DNA of 18,531 bases from JAXHUH01 sp034211175 (GTDB taxonomy: Bacteria; Actinomycetota; Acidimicrobiia; Acidimicrobiales; CAIXPF01), in assembly GCA_034211175.1 (NCBI GenBank), contig JAXHUH010000104.1:1-18531 (forward strand). The letters run 5' to 3'. Numbering within the stretch: position 1 is the stretch's first letter; every line of letters starts with the position of its first letter. Below the pieces are notes generated by a model. That model was given only the letters and a program-made list of their open reading frames with translations. It was not told the DNA's origin and did not search any database. Below, in pieces: positions 1-5,976 of this stretch. The position numbers and the translations under genes were made by a program.

Positions 1-62
1 TCACACATCCCGCCACTCGTGCTGAGCCCGTCGAGTAGCTCCCCGAGTTCCGCCAACTCCAT
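1..62 (-). CDS. 5' end of an unidentified gene leaving the window
   Basis: On the minus strand an ATG at 62-60 opens a frame that runs to the window edge, giving 20 complete codons that begin MELAELGELLDGL and reach a Ser-Gly-Gly-Met-Cys segment. The peptide is helix-like and leucine-rich. I do not recognise a family from so little sequence. Support comes from what lies upstream: a GGGAA purine run directly before the ATG, a TAGTAT -10-like box six bases upstream, and an operator-like palindrome overlapping that box. No earlier in-frame start is evident. It could be a regulator, given the palindrome over its own promoter, but that is inference. It could also be a chance open frame. Confidence 0.35.
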   Translation of the reverse strand, partial: MELAELGELLDGLSTSGGMC

Positions 63-71
63 TTCCCAATA

Positions 72-86
72 CTATCGTTTGGATAG
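72..86. promoter_or_regulatory. Operator-like palindrome CTATC-GTTTG-GATAG
   Basis: A perfect 5-bp inverted repeat with a 5-base spacer sits just upstream of, and abutting, the TAGTAT -10-like box of the minus-strand partial gene that starts at 62. A repressor bound here would block polymerase, so autoregulation is plausible. The regulator family cannot be told from the site. Confidence 0.3.
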
Positions 87-329
87 AACGGGATCGAGGC
101 GAGAGCAGAGAAATTCCCACTTTCACTCATTGCGCACACACCACCACGGCGCAAAGAAGCCCGATGTGAAACAATCACACATCGACGTCATCATGTGGAA
201 CGTTCGACATCGATGCGCGCGGGCGACACCGAGCCGGCACGTTGCCGAACCGGACGTACAGCGCACCACGTGACGAGGCCGCCCCGACCGGAGGGAGGGG
301 AGGCAGATCCCCCGCAGCAGGCGGCGGGG

Positions 330-389
330 CCCTGTTGTCAAGGTGGAGCGCCCGCAGCGCAGCGAGGACGAACGACCTTGACAATGGGG
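330..389. repeat. Long inverted repeat, possible dispersed extragenic element
   Basis: TTGTCAAGGT at 335-344 is perfectly complementary to ACCTTGACAA at 375-384. Pairing extends outward through two G-T wobbles and three C-G pairs, giving a stem of about 15 bp around a 30-base loop. TTGACA, the consensus -35 hexamer, occurs in each arm in opposite orientation. On the plus strand it is followed after 16 bases by TACTTC (400-405), a possible weak promoter firing toward the deacetylase gene. No U-tract follows, so a terminator role is less likely than a repeat element or a structured RNA. Confidence 0.5.
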
Positions 390-650
390 TGCCGGCTGCT
401 ACTTCGCTGGCGCTCGATGCGCAGCAACCCATTGGGGACGGCCAGCATCATGTGCTGATCGTAGATTGCGCGTCGGGCAAGCCACGTGGTCGTACGTCCG
501 CTCGCTCAACAGCGGTACGCGCGCTGGCGCTCCGAGGCACTCCTTGCCAGCGTCTCGGCCGTTACCTGAAGATGACGTCTGCAACGAAATGTGATAGCCC
601 GCGGTGATCGGCTGCGCCGTGAGCAACCGGGCCGGCAGGGGCGCGGAGGG

Positions 651-1394
651 TCAGCACGGGATGACCTCGAACGCCACGGCGGGGCGACCGCCGAAGCGCT
701 CGCCCGCCCCGGCCATGGTGCCGGTGAGGAACGAGCGGACGTAGTCCTCGGGCTCCTCGTCGGTGAGGGCCTCGATGTAGGCGCGGTGGCACAGCAGGCT
801 CTGCACCGCCGCCTCGACCTTGTCGGACACGTCGACCGCATGCGTCGGCTGGGGCGAGCCGGCGACCGCGACCCAGCGCACGCCGGACCACGGCTCGTGG
901 CCACCGTCGCCGATCAGCTCGGGGAAGATCCAGCGGTTCCCGGCGTCGGCCACCGCGTCGAGCGTCGCCCGGCCCACGGCCCGGTGGTCGGCGGTGTTGC
1001 GGGCCCCGAAGCCCCAGTGGTCGTGGTGGTTGAGGGTGACGATCAGCTCCGGGCGGTGGCGGCGGATCGCGCCGGCGATGTCGCGCCGCAGCTCGACCCC
1101 CTCGACGATCACGCCGTCGCGGTGGTCGAGGAACTCGACGACGTCGACCCCGACCGCGGCCGCGCTGGCGATCTGCTCGGCCTCACGGATCGGTGCGCAC
1201 TCGGCCGGCGGGAGGCTGTCGATGCCGGCCTCACCGCGGGTCGCGAGGACGTAGGCGACGTGCTTGCCGGCGGCGGTCCAGCGGGCGATCGCGGCCGACC
1301 CGCCGTACTCGATGTCATCGGGATGGGCGATGACGACGAGGCCCCGCTCCCAGTCCTCGTCCATGGGTTCGAGCGGGCTCGCGTCATCGGCCAT
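651..1394 (-). CDS. PIG-L/LmbE-family zinc N-deacetylase
   Basis: The 247-residue product has the family signature: AHPDD at residues 23-27 after a hydrophobic strand, TRGE at 52-55, and a second metal-binding histidine in NTADHRAV (133-140). The expected zinc ligands are His24, Asp27 and His137, with Asp26 as the general base. Family members deacetylate N-acetylglucosaminyl substrates (MshB and GlcNAc-PI deacetylase) or cleave mycothiol conjugates (Mca); the substrate here cannot be assigned. There is no signal peptide or membrane segment, so it is cytoplasmic. A GGAGG site lies three bases before the ATG at 1394; Met11 is an alternative start without such a site. It follows the acidic repeat-protein gene by 97 bases on the same strand. 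A TACGCT box in that gap could give it its own promoter. Confidence 0.9.
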   Translation of the reverse strand: MADDASPLEPMDEDWERGLVVIAHPDDIEYGGSAAIARWTAAGKHVAYVLATRGEAGIDSLPPAECAPIREAEQIASAAAVGVDVVEFLDHRDGVIVEGVELRRDIAGAIRRHRPELIVTLNHHDHWGFGARNTADHRAVGRATLDAVADAGNRWIFPELIGDGGHEPWSGVRWVAVAGSPQPTHAVDVSDKVEAAVQSLLCHRAYIEALTDEEPEDYVRSFLTGTMAGAGERFGGRPAVAFEVIPC

Positions 1395-1491
1395 GTGTCC
1401 TCCGGGACCGGTGCGGCGTTCGGCCGGGCGAGCGTAGCGGTGGGGGGCGCCCGGTCGTGGTGTGTCCCGGTTCGGAGGTCGCGTCCGGCGA

Positions 1492-2463
1492 TCAGTGCCC
1501 CGGCAGGTCGTCGAGCCAGTTGTGGTCGGGCAGATCGAGGTCGTCGATCAGACCGTCCACGTCGGGCGCCTCGAAGCGGTCGGCGACGCCCTCGTCGAAC
1601 GCCCCGGTGAGGTCGGGGTCGTCCGCGTCGTCGGTGGCATCCGTGTCTTGGGTGTCGTCCGTGTCGGCGGCGGCCCAGGAGAACGGCGCGTCTTCCGGCA
1701 GTTCCGGTGTCGGTTCGCTGCCGTCCAGGGGAGCGCCTGTCGGGACCTCGCGGACCGGCGGCAGGGCTGCGGCGTGCGGCGCGCCCGGGTCGGGTCGGTC
1801 TCCGATCGCGTCGTCGTCGACGTCGACGCGGGCGCCCGCCGCGTCGTCCGACCCGGTCCCGACCGGGTTCGGTGCTCGCCCCGGGTTGGTGGCCGGACCG
1901 GTGCCGGTCGCGGTGTCGGTGTCGGCATGGTCGTCGGCGACCGGTGTGGGCGCACGGCCGACCGGCGGGTCGGCGAAGTCGTCGGCGTCGATCGGAGCCC
2001 CGGCGGTGCGGCCCGCCATGGTCCCGCCCGGGTCGACCGGGGTCGGCGCGCGTCCGGGCGACGCGGTGTCGTGGTCGGGATCGACCGGGGCCGGGGCGCG
2101 GCCGATGAGCGGGTCGGGTTCGTCCCCGACGGGGACGTCCCTTGGTCCGACGACGATCTCCTCGTCCTCGTCCTCGACGACGTCGATGTCGTCGGCGGCG
2201 TGGGTGTCGACGGGGGCACCCGGCGTGCGAGCGGCCATCACCTCGGGCTCGGCGACCGGGGTCGGCGCACGGCCCACGGCGGGGGTGTCGTCGGTGTCGA
2301 CCGGGGTCGGGGCGCGGCCCACGACGGCGGGGGTCTCGTCGGTGCCGACGGGTGCGCCTGCGGTGCGGCCGACCGTCGCGGTCGGCTCCTCGGCCGGCGT
2401 CGGTGACCGGGTGATCGTCGGCTCGGCGGTCTCGACCCGTCGACGGCCGCGGGCCGGGCTCAC
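1492..2463 (-). CDS. Acidic, disordered GRAPTPV-repeat protein of unknown function
   Basis: The 323-residue protein is dominated by Pro, Thr, Ala, Asp and Gly. Nine degenerate units of the form G-R-A-P-T-P-V-D or G-R-T-A-G-A-P-V start near residues 32, 49, 64, 79, 121, 137, 151, 169 and 195. A very acidic stretch (about 91-105, DDIDVVEDEDEE) interrupts them, and the C-terminal 60 residues are also strongly acidic, ending in a short motif D-H-N-W-L-D-D-L-P-G-H. No transmembrane helix or signal peptide is visible, so it is predicted disordered and cytoplasmic. The start is a GTG whose bases overlap the TGA of an 18-codon leader ORF (GTGA), which argues for translational coupling. The spaced basic-proline units in an acidic background suggest a binding scaffold, but I recognise no family and infer no function. 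Confidence 0.7.
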   Translation of the reverse strand: MSPARGRRRVETAEPTITRSPTPAEEPTATVGRTAGAPVGTDETPAVVGRAPTPVDTDDTPAVGRAPTPVAEPEVMAARTPGAPVDTHAADDIDVVEDEDEEIVVGPRDVPVGDEPDPLIGRAPAPVDPDHDTASPGRAPTPVDPGGTMAGRTAGAPIDADDFADPPVGRAPTPVADDHADTDTATGTGPATNPGRAPNPVGTGSDDAAGARVDVDDDAIGDRPDPGAPHAAALPPVREVPTGAPLDGSEPTPELPEDAPFSWAAADTDDTQDTDATDDADDPDLTGAFDEGVADRFEAPDVDGLIDDLDLPDHNWLDDLPGH

Positions 2464-2516
2464 CGGACCCGCCCTCGTGGTCGGCGCGGGTGGAGGTGTC
2501 GGATGATCGCATCCAT
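2460..2516 (-). CDS. 18-residue leader ORF coupled to the repeat protein
   Basis: ATG at 2516-2514 follows AGGGGGA with seven bases between, a good ribosome-binding site, and encodes MDAIIRHLHPRRPRGRVR. Its TGA (2462-2460) shares bases with the GTG start of the acidic repeat protein, the GTGA overlap used for termination-reinitiation. The repeat-protein start has only a weak purine run of its own, so ribosomes may arrive through this ORF. The peptide is strongly basic, the opposite of its downstream neighbour. It may have no function beyond coupling, or it may mark a mis-set start. Confidence 0.4.
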   Translation of the reverse strand: MDAIIRHLHPRRPRGRVR

Positions 2517-2617
2517 GGCGTGTCCCCCTGGGCGGTTGGCGGACGATGCGCCGGCCCGCCCGCGCCGTCGCCGTGGCGACGAGTCGCCTGAATGTGCTTC
2601 ACCGTAGTGCCGGGGTG

Positions 2618-2655
2618 CGGGGGCCGACCCGGGGACTTCCCCCACCGGGCCCCCG
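2618..2655 (-). terminator. Hairpin downstream of the acetyltransferase gene
   Basis: CGGGGGCC (2618-2625) and GGCCCCCG (2648-2655) form an 8-bp perfect stem about 40 bases past the minus-strand stop at 2696. The loop itself can fold (GGGG-ACTT-CCCC). There is no U-tract. Confidence 0.4.
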
Positions 2656-2695
2656 TTCCGGGCGAGGTGTGGCTCGGCCCGTGGGGACGACGGGC

Positions 2696-3685
2696 TCAGC
2701 TCGGGTCGGGCGGGGCGAGGACGATCGAGCGGGTGGCGAAGACGTGGTCGGACCAGGAGCGCTTGTAGTCCATGTCCATGCCGAGGTCGTAGGTCGTCAC
2801 CCCGTTGGTGGTGAGGGCGCCCATCTGGTGCCACTGGAGGAGGTTGCCGACGGACGCGGGTGCCCAGTCGGCGTCGTAGCTGAGCTGGAAGCCCCGGTAG
2901 CGCTCGCCCCGCACGCCGCCGAGGATGTAGCCGATGTCGGTGCCGTCGGCCGTCGCCAGCGTCGCCCGGAGGTGGCCGTCGACCGCCAGCCGGGCGGTCA
3001 TCTCCCGGTAGAAGCAGCGCATCTCGTCGGTGAGGATGCCGGAGCCGGTGTGGCCCTTCCAGCTGCGCCGCTCGATCGCCTCGATGCGGGCGAAGCCGGC
3101 GTCGGTCGCGGCCTCGTCGTCCGGGTGCTCGAAGCGGATGCCGAGCTCGGCGCGGCGCCGCTCGGCCCGTCGGAGGTTGCGGCGGAACTTGGCGGAGCGG
3201 CGCTCGAGGAAGGCGTCGCGGCCCTCGGACAGGTCGGCGATGTGGCGGATCATCGGAGGGCCCGCACGTACGCGCAGGCGCTCGCCGGCGGCCAGCACCA
3301 GCTCCCGCTCGAGATCGGAGCGCGGCGGCACCCCGGTCACGACGCACAGGTCCCACGGCGGCCCGTCGTCGAGGAGCGTCGCGATGAGCAGCCCGGCGGC
3401 CTCGGCGGGGGAGGGCCCGACGATCGGGCAGGCGAAGCCCCACATCAGCTCGAACGCACAGCGGGCGATCCGCCCGTCGCCGAGCGGGGTCGTCATGATG
3501 GCGACCGCGGCGTCGCCCCGGGTGCGGACCAGCGGTCGTCCCTCGGGGGAGAAGGCCCGGCGGGCCGAGGTGATCCACGCGCTGGTGGAGCAGAAGCCGT
3601 CGATGTCGGGCGTGCGGTCGACGAGAGCGTCGAACGTGGCGGCGTCCGCGGGGTCGTCCAGGTCGAGGGGACGCACGTCGTCCAC
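2696..3685 (-). CDS. GNAT acetyltransferase, CelD/BcsL (Acetyltransf_6) type
   Basis: The 329-residue protein has the double-GNAT layout of the FemAB-related CelD/BcsL group. An N-terminal half (about 1-150) contains the S-x-x-W element at 34-37. It is followed by the very basic linker SAKFRRNLRRAERR (164-177) typical of the family. A C-terminal GNAT core carries SWKG (208-211), FQLSYDADWAPASVGNLL (266-282) and YDLGMDMDYKRSW (299-311). Members are thought to transfer acyl groups in polysaccharide or cell-envelope metabolism; the acceptor is unknown here. The frame opens with GTG at 3685, with no ribosome-binding site. A TAGCCT box six bases upstream is compatible with leaderless translation. 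The gene is divergent from rpmB. Confidence 0.8.
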   Translation of the reverse strand: MDDVRPLDLDDPADAATFDALVDRTPDIDGFCSTSAWITSARRAFSPEGRPLVRTRGDAAVAIMTTPLGDGRIARCAFELMWGFACPIVGPSPAEAAGLLIATLLDDGPPWDLCVVTGVPPRSDLERELVLAAGERLRVRAGPPMIRHIADLSEGRDAFLERRSAKFRRNLRRAERRRAELGIRFEHPDDEAATDAGFARIEAIERRSWKGHTGSGILTDEMRCFYREMTARLAVDGHLRATLATADGTDIGYILGGVRGERYRGFQLSYDADWAPASVGNLLQWHQMGALTTNGVTTYDLGMDMDYKRSWSDHVFATRSIVLAPPDPS

Positions 3686-3798
3686 CAGCCGAGGCTATCG
3701 CCCGGCCCGGTCGCCGGCGCGGGGCGTCGTGACGGCCTCCTCCGGGCCCGGCTACGCTCTCGCCCGAAGGCGCCGACGGCCGGCTGCCACGTCGGGCG

Positions 3799-3827
3799 TT
3801 CCGCGCGCCGTGGTGGTCCGCTATGCT
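3799..3827 (+). promoter_or_regulatory. Probable promoter of rpmB-rpmG
   Basis: TTCCGC (3799-3804) and TATGCT (3822-3827) are separated by 17 bases, giving an expected start near 3834 and a leader of about 76 bases. A second candidate lies upstream: GTGACG (3729-3734), 18 bases, TACGCT (3753-3758). I see no AT-rich Zur-type palindrome in the region. Confidence 0.45.
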
Positions 3828-3909
3828 TGGCCGACGCTCGCGCTGCCCGCGGGCTTCGACGCGCCCGATGCGCACCCATGCGGGCCGCAGCCGCACCACG
3901 GAGAACGCC

Positions 3910-4146
3910 ATGTCGAAGATCTGTCAGGTCACCGGACGTAAGCCGTCGTTCGGCAACACGATCTCGCACTCGCACCGCAAGACCCGCCGCCGCTGGGATC
4001 CCAACATCCAGCAGCAGCGCTTCTGGGTGCCGAGCGAGAACCGGTGGGTCAAGCTCACGGTCAGTGCCAAGGGCATCAAGACCATCAACAAGAAGGGGAT
4101 CGAGACGGTCCTCGCCGAGATGCGCTCCCGAGGAGTGAAGGTCTGA
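3910..4146 (+). CDS. rpmB: Large ribosomal subunit protein bL28 (cysteine-poor form)
   Basis: The 78-residue protein matches L28 along its length: MSKICQVTGRKP at the N-terminus, a basic region SHSHRKTRRRWDPN, then the conserved FWVPSENRWVKLTVSAKG and the terminal helix. Only Cys5 is present, so it lacks the CxxC pairs of the zinc-ribbon form and resembles the proteobacterial type. It binds 23S rRNA in the 50S subunit. GGAGAA four bases before the ATG sets the start; an ATG 87 bases upstream in frame (3823) overlaps the -10 box and is unlikely. The stop TGA and the rpmG ATG share one base (TGATG), so the two are translationally coupled. The usual partners of Zur-controlled copies (rpsN, rpsR) are not adjacent. 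Confidence 0.97.
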   Translation: MSKICQVTGRKPSFGNTISHSHRKTRRRWDPNIQQQRFWVPSENRWVKLTVSAKGIKTINKKGIETVLAEMRSRGVKV

Positions 4147-4310
4147 TGGCCAAGAACGACAAGCGCCCCATCATCAAGCTGCGCTCCACCGCGGGCACCG
4201 GGTACACCTACGTGACCCGCAAGAACCGCACGAACACCCGCGAGCGGATCGAGCTGAAGAAGTACGACCCGGTCGCCCGTCAGCACGTCATCTTCAAGGA
4301 AGAGCGCTGA
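4146..4310 (+). CDS. rpmG: Large ribosomal subunit protein bL33 (cysteine-free form)
   Basis: The 54-residue product carries the L33 hallmarks: K-L-R-S-T-A-G-T-G-Y near residues 11-20, RKNRTNTRERIELKKYDP (25-42) and the end RQHVIFKEER. It has no cysteine, so it is the zinc-independent form. Length is normal for the family. The ATG overlaps the rpmB stop, and no separate ribosome-binding site is needed. Transcription is expected to end in the hairpin cluster that begins at its stop codon. Confidence 0.97.
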   Translation: MAKNDKRPIIKLRSTAGTGYTYVTRKNRTNTRERIELKKYDPVARQHVIFKEER

Positions 4311-4373
4311 GCCCGACTCGGCTCGCCGTGCGAGTGCCGCTGGGCCGCCCAGCGAAGCTCGCCCGGCTCAGCG
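4305..4373 (+). terminator. Branched hairpin terminator of rpmB-rpmG
   Basis: CGCTGAGCC (4305-4313, containing the rpmG stop) pairs perfectly with GGCTCAGCG (4365-4373). Inside this outer 9-bp stem are two smaller hairpins, ACTCG/CGAGT (4316-4320 and 4331-4335) and CGCTGG/CCAGCG (4338-4343 and 4349-4354). No U-tract follows. Confidence 0.5.
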
Positions 4374-4390
4374 GCTGACGCGTTGATCCT

Positions 4391-4445
4391 TGCCGGCTCC
4401 CAGGGGCCGGCACCACGACCGCCCGGGGCCACGGCCCCGGGTGGT
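4391..4445. terminator. Two strong hairpins between convergent genes
   Basis: TGCCGGC (4391-4397) pairs with GCCGGCA (4406-4412). Next, 4418-4430 pairs with 4433-4445 over 13 positions with one G-T wobble; its core is CCCGGGGCC/GGCCCCGGG. Lying between rpmG and the oppositely directed dehydrogenase gene, these can stop transcription from either side. Confidence 0.55.
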
Positions 4446-4451
4446 GCGCGT

Positions 4452-4490
4452 CGGTCCGGTCGTGTCGGTCGGCCGGCCCCACCCGGACCG
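4452..4490 (-). terminator. Inverted repeat downstream of the dehydrogenase gene
   Basis: CGGTCCGG (4452-4459) and CCGGACCG (4483-4490) are perfect complements around a 23-base loop, ten bases past the dehydrogenase stop at 4500. Confidence 0.4.
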
Positions 4491-4499
4491 CCGAGTTGG

Positions 4500-5681
4500 T
4501 CAGTCCCGGTGCTTCTCGTCCCGGAGGTCGAACGCGACCTTCACCGCGCCGCGGGGCCCCGCGTTCGCCGCATGGCGGATGGCGTCCTCGTAGCGTCGCA
4601 GCGGGTAGGTGGCGCTCACCATGGCGCCGAGGTCCACCTTGGTGGCCAGGTCGAGTGCCAGCGCGAAGCTGGTGGTCCGCCGGTCGTCGGGCAGGTGCTC
4701 GGTGCAGTACGTGTAGCAGCCGACCAGCTCGGTCTCGCGGTGCCACAGCGCCGTGAGCTCCATCCGAACCGTGGCGGGCATGCCGACGAGCACGACCCGC
4801 CCCCGGGGCCGGGTGATCCCGATCGCCTCGCGGATCGACGCCGCCGATCCGAGGGTGTCGATCGTGATGTCCGCCCCGCCCGACAGGTCGTCGCCGACCA
4901 TCCGGCAGCCGACCGACCGACGCACGGCCCGCTTCAGCTCCGAGAGTGAGGCCACCACGTCCGCCCCCAGCTTGCGGGCGAGCTCCCGCTGCTCGGGGTA
5001 CTTCGCGGAGATGATGACCTGACCCGGATCGCACAGCTCCCGCAGCGCCGCCAGGGTGCACAGCCCCATCGTGCCGGCGCCGATGACCGCGACCGTCGCG
5101 CCGGCGCCGATGCGCGCCCGCAGCGCGGCGTGGACACCGACGGCGGTCGGCTCGATCATCACCGCGGTCTCGTCGCTCATGGCGTCGGGGATCGGGTGGA
5201 TCTGGCTGGCGTGGGCGACGAAGCGGGTGGACCAGCCGCCGCCGGTGGAGGCGCAGTAGCCGACCTGGATGCCGGGCTCGAGCGGCGGCGCGACGAGGTG
5301 GCCGTAGTCGTCGCCGTCGCCGGGTGCGGCGTCGGGGAACGGGGCGGCCTCGCCGCGGGCCTCGGGACCGAGCACCGGTTCGAGCACGACCCGGGTGCCG
5401 TCGTCGAGGGTGCCGACGACCTCGTGGCCGGGCACGAACGGGAACGAGATGAGCGGCTCGAAGTAGCGGGACGACCGGCCGTCGATGGTGGCCAGGTCCG
5501 AGCCGCAGATGCCCGACAGCCGCGGCGTCACGTGGTGCCAGTCGGGGCCGGGCAGCTCGGGCACGTCGACGTCGGCCAGCTCCAGCGGCCCGACCTTGGC
5601 GCCCGAGCCCGGGTTGACCCGGGACCACAGGTTGGCGGCGACGAACCGGGCCTCGCGGCGCTCGAACAGCAGCGCCCTCAT
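4500..5681 (-). CDS. Zinc-type medium-chain dehydrogenase/reductase without the structural-zinc cysteines
   Basis: The 393-residue protein has the MDR layout. Catalytic zinc ligands are Cys59 in GICGSD (57-62), His86-Glu87 in PGHEVVG, and Glu177 in MIEPTA. The Rossmann fold carries GAGTMG (201-206). It should oxidise an alcohol or reduce a carbonyl with NAD(P), in the cytoplasm. The lobe that normally carries four structural-zinc cysteines (about 104-128) has none; aligned from memory to relatives, these positions are Pro106, Phe115, Ala118 and Tyr126. A Gly-rich C-A-S-T-G-G-G-W segment follows (143-150). The ATG at 5681 is preceded by GGGGTGAGCGAGCG, which contains GGGGTGA. Longer in-frame extensions upstream look non-coding. 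A TAGGCT box at 5775-5770 is a possible promoter. Confidence 0.88.
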   Translation of the reverse strand: MRALLFERREARFVAANLWSRVNPGSGAKVGPLELADVDVPELPGPDWHHVTPRLSGICGSDLATIDGRSSRYFEPLISFPFVPGHEVVGTLDDGTRVVLEPVLGPEARGEAAPFPDAAPGDGDDYGHLVAPPLEPGIQVGYCASTGGGWSTRFVAHASQIHPIPDAMSDETAVMIEPTAVGVHAALRARIGAGATVAVIGAGTMGLCTLAALRELCDPGQVIISAKYPEQRELARKLGADVVASLSELKRAVRRSVGCRMVGDDLSGGADITIDTLGSAASIREAIGITRPRGRVVLVGMPATVRMELTALWHRETELVGCYTYCTEHLPDDRRTTSFALALDLATKVDLGAMVSATYPLRRYEDAIRHAANAGPRGAVKVAFDLRDEKHRD

Positions 5682-5826
5682 CGCTCGCTCACCCCGGAGC
5701 GGTCGGACCCGCGACGGTGGGCCGGCGCGAGAGATTGGCGTCGATGGGGCTGCGGAAGCACGGTGGAGGAGCCTAGTCCTGGCAGGATGGCACCTCGCCG
5801 ACGCCGACCGCCGGGCGATCCCGACC

Positions 5827-5964
5827 ATGACCCGGCCCGACGCCGGGACCTGCGCCGACGCCGCGACCTGCACCGACGTCCCGATGTGCGATGGTCGGGC
5901 ATCGGCCCCCACGCCGGGTGAACGGCCCGGCAACCCTCTTCGAACCCCACGACCACTCATCTAG
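5827..5964 (+). CDS. Doubtful 45-residue ORF with evenly spaced cysteines
   Basis: ATG at 5827 begins MTRPDAGTCADAATCTDVPMC, with cysteines at residues 9, 15 and 21 in a six-residue period created by the 18-bp duplication. The first 21 codons all end in G or C; the later ones do not. No ribosome-binding site is visible, and the 3' end lies over the HD-gene promoter. It may be a chance frame; if real it would be a small Cys-repeat peptide of unknown role. Confidence 0.15.
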   Translation: MTRPDAGTCADAATCTDVPMCDGRASAPTPGERPGNPLRTPRPLI

Positions 5965-5967
5965 GAT
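5939..5967 (+). promoter_or_regulatory. Promoter of the HD gene, leaderless architecture
   Basis: TTCGAA (5939-5944), a 17-base spacer and TAGGAT (5962-5967) lie nine bases before the GTG start at 5977. Transcription should begin at or within a few bases of the start codon, leaving no room for a ribosome-binding site. Confidence 0.55.
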
Positions 5968-5976
5968 CGAGTCCCC

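Larger units (their letters stand above)
63..650. other. Long intergenic region with no convincing gene
   Basis: All open frames here lack the strong G/C third-position bias of the real genes, and none resembles a protein I know. Visible contents are the operator-like palindrome at 72-86; GATGTG (163-168) facing CACATC (178-183), with TGTGA-AACAA-TCACA nested inside; a small hairpin CCCCGC/GCGGGG at 310-329; a long inverted repeat at 330-389; a repeated 11-mer CGCTGGCGCTC at 409-419 and 522-532; and a weak hairpin GCCCG (597-601)/CGGGC (628-632) that could end transcription of the deacetylase gene. A minus-strand stretch ending at 338 (ATG at 451) reads MMLAVPNGLLRIERQ and might be a decayed coding remnant. 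The composition differs from the rest of the window, as expected for an insertion or a decayed element. Confidence 0.6.
5682..5976. other. Divergent intergenic region between the dehydrogenase and HD genes
   Basis: This 295-base gap holds a possible minus-strand -10 (TAGGCT, 5775-5770), an 18-bp imperfect tandem duplication (5844-5861 and 5862-5879, 15 of 18 identical), a possible 45-codon plus-strand ORF over that duplication, and the HD-gene promoter at 5939-5967. It contains no nucleotidyltransferase-like coding sequence that could belong to the HD gene. Confidence 0.6.

Noticed and set aside
63..650. tRNA, tmRNA or other known small RNA gene
   Set aside because: I found no acceptor/T-arm pairing or known conserved core for tRNA, tmRNA, RNase P RNA or SRP RNA.
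1540..2460. CRISPR or DNA tandem array in the repeat-protein gene
   Set aside because: The repetition is at the protein level with irregular spacing and diverged codons; there are no constant repeats with unique spacers.
1109..2602. A 497-codon Arg-rich minus-strand frame over the repeat protein and deacetylase
   Set aside because: The composition is that of an out-of-frame reading, and it overlaps two better supported genes.
3686..3909. Zur operator upstream of rpmB
   Set aside because: No AT-rich palindrome of the known Zur type is present; the region is uniformly GC-rich.
2460..3911. A 483-codon minus-strand frame covering the acetyltransferase
   Set aside because: It is an Arg/Pro-rich out-of-frame shadow of the GNAT gene. 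Only its last 18 codons have their own ribosome-binding site and are listed.
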